Assembly: GCA_003116875.1 (NCBI GenBank)
Contig: BCKT01000008.1
Location: 766,322-830,321, forward strand
Source: Takashimella koratensis
Lineage: Eukaryota; Basidiomycota; Tremellomycetes; Trichosporonales; Tetragoniomycetaceae
DNA length: 64,000 bases
Direction: 5' to 3'
Below are positions 33,847 to 46,106 of this stretch, one piece after another. The first letter of the stretch is position 1; each line of letters starts with the position of its first letter. The position numbers were made by a program, and so were the translations under genes. The notes under the pieces were generated by a model. The model was not told the origin of the DNA and did not search any database. It worked only from the letters and a program-made list of their open reading frames with translations.

Positions 33847-36800
33847 TTACTTGCCCAAGCTCAGCCCACTAAAACCCCCTCCCAGAACCCCCTCGCTCGC
33901 TCTCCTCGCATACAGATCATACCCTCCTCCTCCTGTGGCCACTGCACCAGCCCCACCAGCCCCAACCCCACTCGTCGCTGGCATTGTTCCCGACTCTTCG
34001 CTATCCCTCACCGTCCCAGACGTCGTCGACGGATCGTCATCGCTACTCCCCGTCATTGACGTGCGCGGATGAGAAGTAGTAGTCTCTTGACCAACCGACG
34101 AAGTTTCTGTATCGTCGTTTAGGTCGATGACGGGATCGCCAAGGGTTGGACTTGTGATTCCTAGTCCTACAGGCGGTGTGCGCTGCGCCCGTGATCCCGA
34201 AGCGGAAAGTGGCGCGCTATGTCCAGACCCGCTAGACCCGTATCCTGGCGACCTTCCCCCGTTTCTACTCGGCACAGTCAAACTCGACACCCTCGACCCT
34301 TGACCTGACGCAGCGGCTATCCTTTCAGACTCTTCAGCAACCGCCACGCCCACTGACTCTACCCTGCCCGCTAACCAGCCCGCAAACGATCCTCCCATCG
34401 AGAACGCGGCATAAAAGTCATTCTCTACCCGACTCTTCGTCGACAGTCCCTTGGTGCGGAACAGTAACGGGTTTGGACCGGTAGCTCGAAGGTGAGCCAG
34501 GAAAGCAGGGAGAGAGAAAGGTCGGATGGTAGAGAGCGTGGATGTGAGGCCTGTGGCAGAGGCGGAAGAAGAAGTGGAAGGGTCGACGTGAGGGGAGGCA
34601 GACCATGGGATGGGAGAAGGGTTAGGAGAGCGATTGGGAACAAGGGTTTGGAAGTATCGGTTAAGTGGGACAAGGAATTTCTCGGTAAGCTGTTGGAAGT
34701 GTATCCTCAATGCTTCGTTACCCCCGGGGTCTGAATAACGTGTCAGCTACCGGACAACTTCTGCTGTCGATCGCCAGTGCTACATCGTGTAGCAAAGGAA
34801 CTGCCAGCTCGACCTACCGTCCAGCTTGCCCTCAGCCACGAGTGCTTCAAGACGCTTGAGCAACGCCCGATCCTTTTGCACGTTCCTCTGTCGCTTCGTG
34901 ATGAACCCTTCGGGCTGTTCAGCACCCGCTCCTGGTCGAGGGCTCGGCATCGGGCTAACGTGGTTGCCCGCGGGACCTGAGCCGGGACCAGTCCCTGCTG
35001 ATCGGCGCGGACGGTCGGGCGGGATCGAGATGACATTGGGCCAATGTGACGCAGCGTTCCGGAAGAATGGGTTCTGATGGGGTCAGAAAAACCAAACAAG
35101 ACAAAAGCACGGTCCATGAAGATGATGGGACCAGAGGTTTTTTGGTGAATGAATGGGCAAACTCACTGTGACTCCGACGACAGCACCAGCTTGCGGCTTG
35201 TTCGAGTTGATCAAGAGCGAGAAATCGTGGTCGTGAATATGCAAGTAAGGTCTAAAATCGCCTGCAGGTGGAATCTGCAAAAATCAAACAAGCAATCAAC
35301 TCGTCAGCCTACAACGTACACCATGCAATATAGAATATAGACAAGTTCTCATGTGTGACAAGCTAGAGATGAGACGTACCGGCCGCATCAGGTCTCGCAG
35401 CCACCATACGATTTCTGAACATGTCTGGGGGTCAGGAGCGATGACGAGCACAGGTTCGGCAAGGACGAGGCATTCCCAAATTGACCAAAGGGAAGGGAGG
35501 AACGAGGCGAAGGCGCGGAGCGGTGTCGATCTTGGAAGCGATGCCAAGAGCTGTAACACAGTCAGTGGCTTGAAGTGAAGGGACTTAGAAGCCAGACAGA
35601 CGAAGGAGACCAGTGAGGGGTATGTACGTACCGGGATAGGACGTTCTGGGTTTGACTGCCCAAATGCCTGACCGATCTGCGGCGACTCGGTCGAATCTGG
35701 GAGCCGCACAGTCAAGAGGTCCGAAAGCACCGGTAGCTCAAGAACTAATTCGCCCGCGGGATCAGGCCTACACAATTGCAGTCATCGTCAGCATCGACCT
35801 ATACCACCCAAGACACGACAGATTCGGGATAGCCATTTGGGGACAGGGCAAGACATACCAAGATGCGATCGAGTGACAGGCAACTTCCAATGCAGAATAG
35901 CCGTATTCGAAGAAAGAAGGGGCGATACGGTCGAGTACTGCGAAGAAGAGCGCCGGGAAAGGGAGGTGAGTGAGAATGACGACGGATTTCTGCAAAGTGT
36001 GCGTTAGTCAAGCTCATACAAACAGAATGCTCTCCCCACTGCCTTTACCCTCTTCAACAGTAGCACTATTCAAGGCACAAACACCTCGCCAGGTTCCACC
36101 ACCTACTCACCTGCATGTACCCGCGTGCAATACCTCGATCTCTCCGCTGCTCAAACCAGACAAACCCAAACAACCATTCTCTCCCTCTCTCGTCCCACTT
36201 CCTATACTCGTCGGCTTTATCTTCGCTCTCCGCTTTCGCTTTGGCAGCAGCTAACACTGGACCGTCTTTTCTCGGTGACGCAGGTGATTCGGGGGTTCTC
36301 ACCGGTGCTCCTGCGCCTGCGCTCGCACTGGGGCCTAGACTTTCCTCGACACCACCGCTGGGTGCAGACGACGAGGGGAAGAAGGGAGGGACTGAAGAGT
36401 CGAGTAAAGCCGACTCGACGCTGGGAGCGGAGTCGGGTAGAGGGGAAGGGGGTTCGGGTAAAGAGAGGGAAGATGGGTCAGGTGGCATGTGTCGGATTTT
36501 GAAGGAGAATGTGATTGAGCCCTCCGAGAAGAGACTGGTATCTGGGAACGAAGAGAATGCTCTGTAGTCACGAAGGATCAGCAAATACCCATCGATTTGG
36601 GGTTATCTTCTTCATCACACTGATCTGCCTACTCACACATTTTCCTTCTCTCCAGGCCCCCATCGCCTACCCATTGCTCTGCGCTCAACGACCGGACCCC
36701 TCTCTAAATCGAAATTACATACGGCAATCTCTTTCACCCATCTTGCCATTGCGCGCGCCACTTCTGTGCCTACCAAGGGCGGAGGGCGAGGCTCTCCAGG

Positions 36801-37919
36801 TCTGCGTAGGAAACCTAGCCGCATTGACGGAGAAGGTCCGAACGGGGTCGTTGCCGAGGCAGGCTGTTGTCGGAGACCTGTAGAGGGAGTAGAAGGGGAA
36901 GTCGAGTCTGCGCCTGTCCCGGGACCAGAACCCGAACCTGTGCTGGGACCGCTGGTGCCGGTGCCGGTACCGGTACTGGGACCGTGCGAGAGCCGGCTGG
37001 AAGGTGGGGTCTGGGTGTGGGAAGGGTGGGAGGAGGGAGGAGTGGAGTAGGTGGAAGACGAGCCGGGGATGCGAACGTTCAAGGATCGAGAGCGACCAAG
37101 GGAAGAGGTCCGTGATGACCCACCGAGAGACAGCTCAGAGGGTCGGTTGGGCGTAGTCGTCGCTGGGTTGGGCAAAGGTTCAGAGGTGAAGGCTGAAGGG
37201 ATCGAGCGCGGGTGGTCCACGAGGTTCCGGCGCGAGTCGGGGGAAGGTGTGGGGTCGGACTCCTGTCGCGTGCCATTTGAAGTCGACGGTCGAATGGGTA
37301 CAGGCATGGACCCTGCTCCGCTACCTCCACCTGCCTCGCTGCTGGAAGCATCATAGACGTCGGCGGAGGAGGGGACAAGATGGGTTTGGCTTTGAGTGCC
37401 GAGGGAGACGGTCCGCCCGCTCGGGGATAAGAAGGGCCCATGTCGAGCCAGCAGGCGGTGCGGGAGCGGAGCGGAGACGTCGCGTGGTCGTTGAGTGGGT
37501 CCGGACGTTGAAGGAGATGATGAGCCAAGGGTCGGGTTCGTTGAGGAGTAGGAAGAGGTAGACGCGTGGGGAGGGGTATGAGGAGATGCGGGGAGGTCTT
37601 TGTTCAGTACCCTTTGCGGAAGTGGAACCGTTGGTCGCGGTGTCGACGAAGACGATGATGAGGAAGCAAAACCTGCCGAGTTTAGGCCCGTGGTTATGAA
37701 AGATGTCGAGACACCCGGTTGTTGGCCCGGTATCGAGGCCAGACCCGTCCCGACTCCCATAGCTCCTATACTCATACCCATCCCACTGCCCATTCCGCCG
37801 CCAGCTTGACGCGACAAGAACGCATGGTCGGATCTAGAACGAGGGAGGGAGAGCGCAATGTCGCCTGAATCATCACCGTCGTCGTGGTCCCCGTTGTCAT
37901 AACTGTACCCATACGGCAT
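33847..37919 (-). CDS. DENND6-type DENN domain protein (Rab GEF)
   Basis: Eight exons (minus): 37919-36637, 36561-36111, 35989-35859, 35767-35632, 35550-35380, 35274-35167, 35073-34818, 34730-33847. Total 1,139 aa. The first about 395 residues are Ser/Thr/Pro/Gly-rich. The DENN module then begins with 'IAVCNFDLERGPVVE', continues 'FSSFPDTSLFSEGSITFSF', 'ARGYMQKSVVILTHLPFPALFF', 'SIWECLVLAEPVLVIAPDP', 'FRPYLHIHDHDFSLL' and 'AVVGVTNPFF', and ends 'FQQLTEKFLVPLNRYFQTL'. This order is that of DENND6/AFI1 relatives, which activate Rab GTPases in endosomal recycling and cell adhesion or polarity. Residues about 820-880 between 'WPNVISIPPD' and the C-terminal helices are a disordered insert, and the last about 200 residues are low complexity. 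The ATG at 37919 is the first of the frame. Confidence 0.85.
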
Positions 37920-38723
37920 GGTGGGTAGGCGTCGAGATTAGGGGTGGGCAAGGCAAGGTGCGGAAAGGGGAAAGGGGAAGGGGGGAAGGGGGGAAGGGGA
38001 AGGGGACGCCAAGAGGTCAAGGCGGAAGGGAAATTCGGGGTAGTCGACTCAGTGGACCATGTATATACACTAGAGACCCGATGTACCGATCAGCTCGAGC
38101 CAAGGGGGGTTGTGAACGGATGAGACGGAGGTAGGTGTCTCTGTCTCGCGACTGAATGGATGGTGGATATCAGAGACGCAGCGGTAGTGGTGAGCACCCG
38201 CCCATCCAGGTGAATGGATCGACACATCGGAAACGCGGTCAGAATACCGGATTACGTATTCACCGATCGTCACGGGGACTCGACTCTCAACGGGCCAGGT
38301 CTAAACGTTCATAGGGCTACATTATACGTTACAGAACATGCAGTAGCAAAAAGTAGAGAAAAAAGTTCAGGCGTAGGTACGTAGGTGCTCTATAAGTGCT
38401 GCTGTCGGATCAGGAAATGTCTATAGTGTGGAATGAAAGATGTCCAGTTTCGAGAATCTTTATCTTGTCTTGGTGTTTGTTGGATCTGGGCGAGGGCGGT
38501 GTGGGCGGATCTGAGGATATGGGTGAAAGTGAAAGTGAGAGAGCGAGAGCAAGAGATAGAGCGAGAATGGAGAAGAGAAGGAAGGAAGAGAAGGGGAGAG
38601 AAGACAGAGACGGGATCAAGCGGGAAAGCGAAATTGAGACAGCACCGACTGGCAAAGTCCATGGTAGGGATCACCCCCCTCCTCAAAAGTCCAGAACCCT
38701 CTTTCCCAACCTCAACATCCTCT
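37920..38723. other. DENND6 upstream region with GA-rich tract, and TRP 3' flank
   Basis: 37963-38005 is an almost pure G/A tract of repeated GGGGAA units. A TATATACA sequence lies near 38059. No gene is supported. Purine-rich open frames at 38390-38840 are shadows or 3' UTR of the TRP gene. Confidence 0.45.
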
Positions 38724-41440
38724 CTAATCCCTCCTGATCCCTCCTCCGCCTCTAGCCAACTCCGCATAAGCCTCTTCGGCCGCTACTCTCCCCCTAACTT
38801 CCTCTTCACTCTCTTCATCCTCATACGAATTCGCACCTAGCGGCGACCCCAATTGAACCGCATTATAACCAGCCCCACTATTCCTCAATCCCGCGGATGC
38901 TGATTCGGTAGACGCGGTATTTGCTCCCGACCCCAATCCGTAGTGATTTGTCGGGCTAGTGGGACTCATCGTTGTCGAAGCTGTAGGTGGAGTTCCTTGA
39001 GGTGTCGATTCTACACCTTCGTACTCTACAGGTTCGAGAACTGACGTCCTCCGTGCTAGACTCGTAGCTCCACTAGCGATGACACTCCCGCTTTCGTTTA
39101 CGCTCCGACGACGGAAATCGGTACCGTATACGCCCGCGCCAGATTCGGGGTCAGCCCCCAACTCGCGGTCGGGATCGGTACCGCCCAGCGCCAGGGCACT
39201 CCATCGGTCTGTAGGCGATAACCCGGGCTGGGTCTGGACCATCGCCGGACGGTCAGAGGCGTCGTCCTCCGCAGCGAGGTCGCGGTCAACTTCCAGTCCG
39301 TCTTCCACCCTTCGGACCTTGCGCGCCCATAGGATCCCGTACCCTACAGTGTGTTAGCAGTGGTCCAGGCTCTTCTTGGCAAAGCAGGGGCAGATGGAAG
39401 TGGAAACTTACCGAGGTTGAACAAGAGGCCGAAGAAGAGAAGAACTGTCGGGATTCCAAAGACGGCAATCATGACGATGCCGATGATTGTACGTGGGATA
39501 GCCTTGACCTTGAGTCCCTCAATGAACGCGACAAGTAGTCCAAATGCCGCGAGCCTGCAAAACGACAAGAACGGGGACAACCAATCTCCCTTCTTATCCT
39601 TGTGCGGGCGGAAGAGAATCAACGTGACAAGTACGATAAACTCAACCACCATGCACCCGATAACTTGGGCCCATGCGTTCCCTTGGCCGAAACCGATGAA
39701 CCCGGCGCGCGCGATAGCCGCAAGGACGAGGAGAGGGAACCAGAAGAAATGGTAGCGCTGCTTGTAAGGGCGGTAAAGCGCGCCGACAGAGTGGAACCAT
39801 GCGAGCGAGGTATAGAGTGGCGAGACGTCGGGAGAGGTTGGGGACGGTCGGCGAGCGCGAAGGAGGGAGAGGACCAAGGCGGTGAGGAAGGGGACGAAGA
39901 TGATGAGCATGGTGAGGATTGAGAAGAAGAGGGAGAGGCCGGAATCCGATCGTCCGATCGTCCATTGGTAGAATCCGAAGATGAACACGGGTGTGAGGAA
40001 GATCAAGCACACGCGGAGGGCGTTACCTGCGCAGAAGGACCACCAGGTCCGTCGAAGTCGACCTGCCCACCGAGTGCCTCGGGTACGGGAAGCGAGGCCC
40101 GCGGTCCCTGATTTGGCCCCGCGGCGTGCGCTCGCCCGGTCGACCAAGAGAGTCAGGAGGTAGAGGACCGCATGGACGGCGAGTACGATGGCGCAGAATG
40201 CGAGAAAGTTGAAAAAGACAGTATCAAACGCGTTGGCCTCGGGGATGGCATCGGATTCGACGTAGACAGGGATACCAGTCGTCAGTTCCGAAGTGGCGTT
40301 CTGGTCGACTGCCGAAGGAATGGTCGCGCGGGATATGAGCTCTCGAGCAACGACTGCCGCAGTGTTACTGGTGTTGGATGTGCTGGTGTCGGTGATTAGT
40401 GCGTTGAGGGAGGCGACTGTCGATAAGGCTTCGTTGATATCGATCGCGTCGACGTTATAAGGCGACAACTGTCGATTGATATACTGAACCTCATTGTATG
40501 CTGTCCCACTGAGGTGACCGCCCGTCTTGTCCCGCATGGTGTCGATACTGTCCTGCATCCCCGCGGAAGTGAGGAGACCGAGTGACCAAGCAAAGTTCTG
40601 AGCAAAATTGGAGTAGACGAGCGGGTAATTTAGGTGAAGTAGTCCGCAGGCTGCGGCGGTCTGGAAGAGGGAGAGGACGTCGAACCACCTGTACTGCGCG
40701 GGGGAAGGGGAGTCGATAACCGCGTGGAAGAGGCCAACGAGGAGGGCTGCGAGTGTGAGACCTGCAGAAGCCCACTTGACCCCGGTCCATTGGGTGGACC
40801 AGCCGTTCGACAGTGTCGCCTGGAGACAGGCAGCCACGTCGCCCGTATCGATATTGAGCAGCTCGACGCGCGCGTACGCCTCGAGGTTGGGTACCGTCCA
40901 CGCCAAGCTTGGGATACTGCCGGTCAAGGAAGAAGGTAAAGGGTAGGTCCCGTAGCCCGTGAAGTTGACTTGCGGGAGAGGACACAAGACACCCTCGAAG
41001 AAACTGCACAGTTGGAAGGTCTCGTTGAAGAGCGTGTTTCCGTAGTCGTTTAGGTAAACGTTGGCGGAGACGTTGAGGTTGGACTCGACCGACGCAAAGC
41101 TGAACATGAATGTGACGGAGCTAGGGCGGGTAAGCGATACACGACTTGGTTTGGAGGGATGGTGGAGACGGTGGGTGACGGCGAGGAACGACTGCGCGTG
41201 GGTGGAGGGAACGCAAAGCTCATGCTCAAGGTGAAGAGCACGCTTATGATCAGCGGGAGAGCCCACTCACTTGTTCGCTCGCCAATAGCTAATATCGAAG
41301 GCATCTATCAAGACCGCCTTGGCCTCTGCGCAGTACGTGACTGCATTGGTATACAACGCTGTACCCGGCTTGATCGATGCGGCGGTGACTGCTGGTGCTG
41401 CGACTGCTGCCGCGAGGAAGGCGAAGGGTGCGAGTCGCAT
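38724..41440 (-). CDS. TRP-like / ML-domain integral membrane protein (FLC/PKD2 family)
   Basis: Three exons (minus): 41440-41271, 41120-39412, 39343-38724. Total 832 aa. Exon 1 gives a clear signal peptide (MRLAPFAFLAAAVAAPAVTA). Residues about 25-185 match the fungal TRP N-terminal ML-like lipid-binding domain ('NVYLNDYGNTLFNETFQLC', paired Cys). About nine hydrophobic helices follow ('GLTLAALLVGLFHAVI', 'FLAFCAIVLAVHAVLYLLTLL', 'ALRVCLIFLTPVFIFGFYQW', 'IIGIVMIAVFGIPTVLLFFG'). The cytosolic C-tail (about 625-832) is acidic and Ser-rich. Fungal relatives (Flc1-3, Pkd2, TrpY-like) are implicated in ER FAD/heme transport, Ca2+ homeostasis and cell-wall integrity. Which role applies is unknown. 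The large extracellular loop between the first TM helices has N-x-S/T sites. Confidence 0.87.
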
Positions 41441-42348
41441 CGTGAGGGGTGAAGGGGAGGAGAGAGCAGGGGAGAGTGACGAGGGTTCGTCGACTGAAAG
41501 ATTGGTGGGCGGAGGTAGGTCGTGAGTCGTAAGCAGGTTGTGGACCGTCTAAGTATCTAGCTGCGAGGTCGAGGAGGTCGAATTGGGGAGAGAAAGTAAG
41601 CATGGGACGATGAGCAGGGAAGTAAGAAGACGGAAAGGGTAGAGTCTGACCAGCTGACTTGACCAGAGCGAGGCCGATGCGTGATGAGTGAACCCGAGGG
41701 GTACTTACTTACCTTACAAGAAGCGAAGGGGAAGCGAGGCAGGCGTGGTCACGCCCTTGACGCACTCTCACCGCTCAATCTTCGACGGAACAATAAGACC
41801 ACGCCGAGGAGGAATCGGGGCAGAGTTGATCGTGGTGAGAGGTGGTCAAGAGCAACGAGAACGGCAATGACAATGACCAAAAGGTTGAAAAGTGACGGGT
41901 CGACGTATGTCGATCAACCCCGTGGGTTCCGCAGTGTCAAATCTGGGCCTCGGCTTTTTTTTTGTTCGGGACCGTGAGTGGTGATGATTGGTGATGAACG
42001 TGGTCACGGAAGGGGTAAGGGGTCGTTGTCCCGGGACAGCGATGATTGAAACCCGTCACTACCGTCTCCGTCGTTCTTCCAGATTGTCGATCAGAGGTGA
42101 GAGGTAATGAATGATACAAGAGTTGGAAGATGGGTATCTAGGTACTGCATCGACTCAAGCTCGATGGGAGATCAAAAGTTCCTCCACTTTGGACGCACAG
42201 TCGCAGTCGACCCACCGGACCGATCCTACGCAAATGACTCGGGGGCGATGAGAATAAGTTTTAAGCAGTAGGCGGCAGGTGCACAAAAAAAGCCAAATCA
42301 GGGTCGGAAAACTCAAAAAAAATAGGTCAAAGTGAAATGACGCAGTCG
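41441..42348. other. Intergenic region upstream of TRP gene
   Basis: No supported gene. 41955-41963 has a short T run. Confidence 0.4.
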
Positions 42349-42622
42349 CTAGGTGGGATTTACTCCCGAGCCTGCGAGCTGGAGGGCAGAGGCGGAGTTG
42401 CGTAGCTGGTGTATTGTCAGTACGAGGGAGCGGAGAGAGTAAGAGTAGTAAGAGAGCGGGCTCACGGAAGGGGTACTAGGAATTATCGGCAGTGGGAGTA
42501 GGGAGGAGCTATCCTCGTCATCGACCGACGGGTTTATCTCTACCTCTGACTGAATGTGGTCACTCAAACACCGGCTCCCTTTGCTATTTGTGATCGCACG
42601 TTGGACTTCAAATCTTCACCAT
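42349..42622 (-). CDS. Possible 47-aa micro-gene with ATG-only first coding exon
   Basis: Model (minus): 42622-42620 (ATG), 42549-42466, 42405-42349. The second intron is textbook for this genome: GTGAGC at 42465, CTGAC 13 nt before CAG, 60 nt long. The joined peptide starts MSEVEINPSVDDEDSSS and ends 'LRNSASALQLAGSGVNPT'. The first intron would begin directly after the ATG (ATG|GTGAAG, 70 nt), which is unusual. A longer gene with exons in 42616-42957 is an alternative: that frame reads 'TRFTQLEPYNPVQRSFSAH'. No family recognised. Confidence 0.33.
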
Positions 42623-43249
42623 GCGGTGGCGAGTAAACAGATAGACTGGGAAGATTCAGATAGATTGAGATAGATGAGCAGGGACAAGGGACCAACTAAC
42701 AAGGGGCGATTGAGATTGGGATTGAATTGGATGAGATTCCCGTCGGAAGGATAGCAACGGCGATAGCATGAGAAAATACCGTCAACAACCACAGCGTCGA
42801 TGTCAAGGTATGTATGTGCTGAGAACGACCTTTGGACAGGGTTGTACGGCTCTAGTTGGGTAAAACGGGTCGCAGCAGATGTTGTCGCAGTCGACGCCGC
42901 TGGTCTTGGCGAATATGACGTGGTGACATGGTGAACGCAGTACACCGCCGTCCGCATGCCAAGATACTCCCAGTGAAAGGTCTACGCGTTCCCCCTGTCC
43001 CAAGCAAGGCAAACTTGGTCGATCTTCTCGTTATCTCAAACTACCCCCCTCTTCTCGTCCCTTCACTCTTCACGCGCTTCCCTTCCGGCCAAACCAACAA
43101 TTTCTATCCATTCATAGCTTCTCTGAATACAAAATACCTTGATTTCACCGTATCGCTTTCATATACACACGTTTTAAACCAATCTATGGACCCCTGGCTC
43201 ATCCTAGGTTGACTCCAGATTGACCGTTGTTGACCTGACCCACCCACGC
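42623..43249. other. Spacer between micro-gene and urate oxidase 3' end
   Basis: An open frame on the minus strand (42616-42957) looks partly coding but has no supported splicing. Otherwise nothing. Confidence 0.35.
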
Positions 43250-45184
43250 TTACTTCCTCGTGACGGTGGCCTGGATGAGACCCGACGGGTCCGCGACGGG
43301 GTGGAAGACTTCAGCGCCGCCTTCGTAGCCGAGCCCGTTATCGAGCTTGAACGCGGAGAGGTTGATAGGGCTAGGAGTTGTCAGCGGGGGTCCAGAAGGA
43401 AATAAAAGATTGCCAAGGAGACACAGCAGGGGTAGACAACAGAGGCGAGAGGGTTCATAGATGCTTTGACTCACATGTAGTGCTTGTTGGGGTAAGAGTA
43501 AGAGATTTCTTTGATAGCGGGGCAAGAGGTAAGGACCTTTTGGGCGGTGTTGTACATGGTTGCCTACGTAAAAGTGCGCGTCAGCATCAAGTTTCCTTAC
43601 ATTGGACGGATCAAAGGTAGAGCCTAGGCTGGCGGGGATGTACCCAGACCCAGACCGCTTCCGACCTAAACCCTGGACTCACCTGAACACTCGCGCTCTC
43701 GTCCTCTGCAAATACCTCAAACGTGTCCGCCTTAACCTTGGTCGCGATATCCGCAAAATCAAGCTCTTTCGCAATCGACGGGATATTGTCGATCGTGAGT
43801 GGGGTGTTGGGAGGGAAAGAGATGGTGTACATCAGTGCGACGGAGGTGGAGAAGAGACGGTCCTTGACGGCTAGTGACTGTTAGTGTAGCCCTTGGTCGT
43901 TTCTATACACCTCGGTGGGAGCGGGAAGAGCAGCGCGGGGATTTGAGAGGTGGGTAAGGGGCAGGTGGGATTAGGCGAGTGTGACGTACCGACAAGGGTG
44001 GTGAGCTCGTCTGTCCAGAAGTTCTCAAACGCCGACCCTCCAGTCTTGAGCACTGTAAAGTGGATCAGCTCAAGGATCAAAATACTTCCAGCTGGTTGTG
44101 ACAGCTTGGAGGCGTGACTCACCGAGGAGGTCTTTAAGGCCGACCTTGAGGTCAGCGGTAATGGCGTCCTTGTTGGTCCCGTCAACCGCGAGCTCGACGA
44201 TCCCCTTCTCGTCGCCATCTCGGGTGAACGCCCATTTGTGCGGCTTTCCGTTGACCTAGGGTTCAAGTGACACATTGTTAACTCAACCACCCGAACGTAA
44301 AGGCAATTCAACGCTTCCATTGCGAAAGGGCGCCTTCTACGCGCATCACAGAGCGAGAGATAAAGGACCAGCGAAGACAAGTGGACCTGTAGGGGAAGCG
44401 AAACCGCAACTCACCTCGATACGAGTCCACTTGTGGACGGTCAAGTCAATCCAAGACTTCTTGATGTGCGCGTACCGGGTAACAAAGTGGAGACCAAGGT
44501 GAAGGGCGAATGCCGGCGGGTCGAGGACGTGCGGCGAGGTCTTGGCGAAGAAGTTGACCGTGTTCTTGACTGTGAGGCAGGGTCAGCCGCGGTCAAGGGG
44601 GATTCAGTAGGGGTCTTTGCGCCAGGTGGGGGAATGGGATGGTCGAATGAGACGAGAAGAACAGGGGAGGGGGGGAAACCCGACTTGATCGGCTCGGGCG
44701 AGTTCGGGCAAATTCGGAAAGGATGAGGGTAGATGTAGTGGTTCGACGACGGGGTAGGTGGGTGGGGAATAAGAGGTTGGATAGGATACATGCCAGTGTC
44801 AGTAGGCACGACACAAGAGTTGTCTGCCTTGGTGTAACTCGTCTCGATCTCGCCATCGAGGAGGGCTAGATTATTGCTCGTCAGCTCCACCACCTCGGAG
44901 ATAAGAAAGAGGTTTGTTTGGAGGTCAAGTTTATGACTTGCAAACAGAGCTTACCGCGGACAGTGTACTCGATGACGTGGTGTTGGTCCTTCTCGCGAAC
45001 GACACGGGCGACACGGACGAGGTCCTTGCCTGGGTGTGTTAGTTGAAAGCGGTACAGGGATGGGTCGACAGCTAGTCACAAGTCACAGGTAGGGAGAAGT
45101 GAGGTGGAGTGGGAAGAGGTTTGCGGTTGAAGAGAAGAGAGACGTACCGTAGCGGTGAGAAGAGATGTATCCAGGCTCAGACAT
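43250..45184 (-). CDS. Urate oxidase (uricase)
   Basis: Nine exons (minus): 45184-45148, 45029-44955, 44865-44794, 44569-44415, 44255-44123, 44052-43990, 43870-43683, 43563-43475, 43370-43250. Total 310 aa. Family marks: 'HRYGKDLVRV' with the catalytic Lys (K14), 'GEIETSYTKADNS' and 'VPTDT' with the catalytic Thr (T59), 'LHLGLHFVTRYAHIKKSW', 'VHKWTRIEV', 'LKTGGSAFENFWTDELTTL', 'DESASVQATMYN', 'PNKHYIPINL' with the catalytic His (about 269), and 'EVFHPVADPSGLIQATV'. It oxidises urate to 5-hydroxyisourate with O2 and no cofactor, the first step of purine-ring degradation. The third intron uses a GC donor (ACTG|GCATGT), and the GT alternative breaks frame. The C-terminus is TRK, not a recognisable peroxisomal PTS1. 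Two GATA-type sites lie upstream. Confidence 0.95.
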
Positions 45185-46106
45185 GGTGTATAGGTTGGTG
45201 TATGAGATGAGGTGAGATGAGAAGCGATGGGTAAATAAGAGATGCGAGAAAGGGGGGATGACGATCACTCGATCCTCTCTATCCTTGTATCCTTGGATCC
45301 AAATTAAAACTTTTGCATGACTGTTATCTTGTCCACTGGTCGTTGCTGGCCAATCAACAGAGGCACCCCGGTCTCCACTCCGGCTAGCATGGAGCGGATA
45401 CGGGTGGAGACGTGCTAGGTAAGGAAGGGCCTTGGTGTCCAGGCCTAGGCGGGAGGGTGGCAGGATGCCAGCAGCAAACAGGGGCTCTCGTCCTGGGTTG
45501 ACCCGCCCGAGAGCGTCGGATAAGGCGGCCAACCAGGACCCAGACCATGTGGGGTCTCCGAGATAAGCCCAAGGCGCTGATACCCCGCGTCTAGTCGACT
45601 TTTAAATGACACGTCACCCGTCTCCTCGGTCTTTCGCCTCCGTCATCGGTCGGTGTGAGGTCTATTACTATTACCGGATAGAGTATATAGATTTCCAGGC
45701 AACATTGCTAATAAGTATGGAGATGGATTACCCTGAGATAGTTCCGCCCACTTAGCCACCTGTAACCATCATCTCACCCTCGTCTCACACTCACCGCTTT
45801 GTTTTTCTCCTCTCCATCCCACATCCTCCATCCCTCACCCTCTCATCCTTCATCCTTCATCCTTCACACACCCTCGAGGCCAACATTCGACGTCCCAGAC
45901 GCTCGACATCGCCTCACTCGTCCCACCCCCACCCGCCATCTCGTCATCAGCGCCAGCGTCGTCGTCAGACCGCTTCCGGCCCGCTTCCGGCATATCCACC
46001 GACCTCGTCGTCACCCCACCCTTCTTCAACTCAACAACCATCAACCCTAACCACAGCCGCCAAACCTCCTCTATCCACTACACTGACCACGTCTTAATCC
46101 CTCATC
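45185..46106. promoter_or_regulatory. Divergent promoter, urate oxidase / PMP3-like, with GATA-type sites
   Basis: TTATCT (rc AGATAA) at 45324-45329 and AGATAA at 45561-45566 fit HGATAR, the site of fungal nitrogen-regulatory GATA factors that often control uricase. A CCAAT core lies near 45349. The plus-strand side is C/T-rich. Binding is inference. Confidence 0.4.

Noticed and set aside
43220..43252. Stop-codon read-through or splicing of urate oxidase to create a PTS1
   Set aside because: Read-through adds AWVGQVNNGQ... and no downstream SKL-like ending was found in the joined frames.
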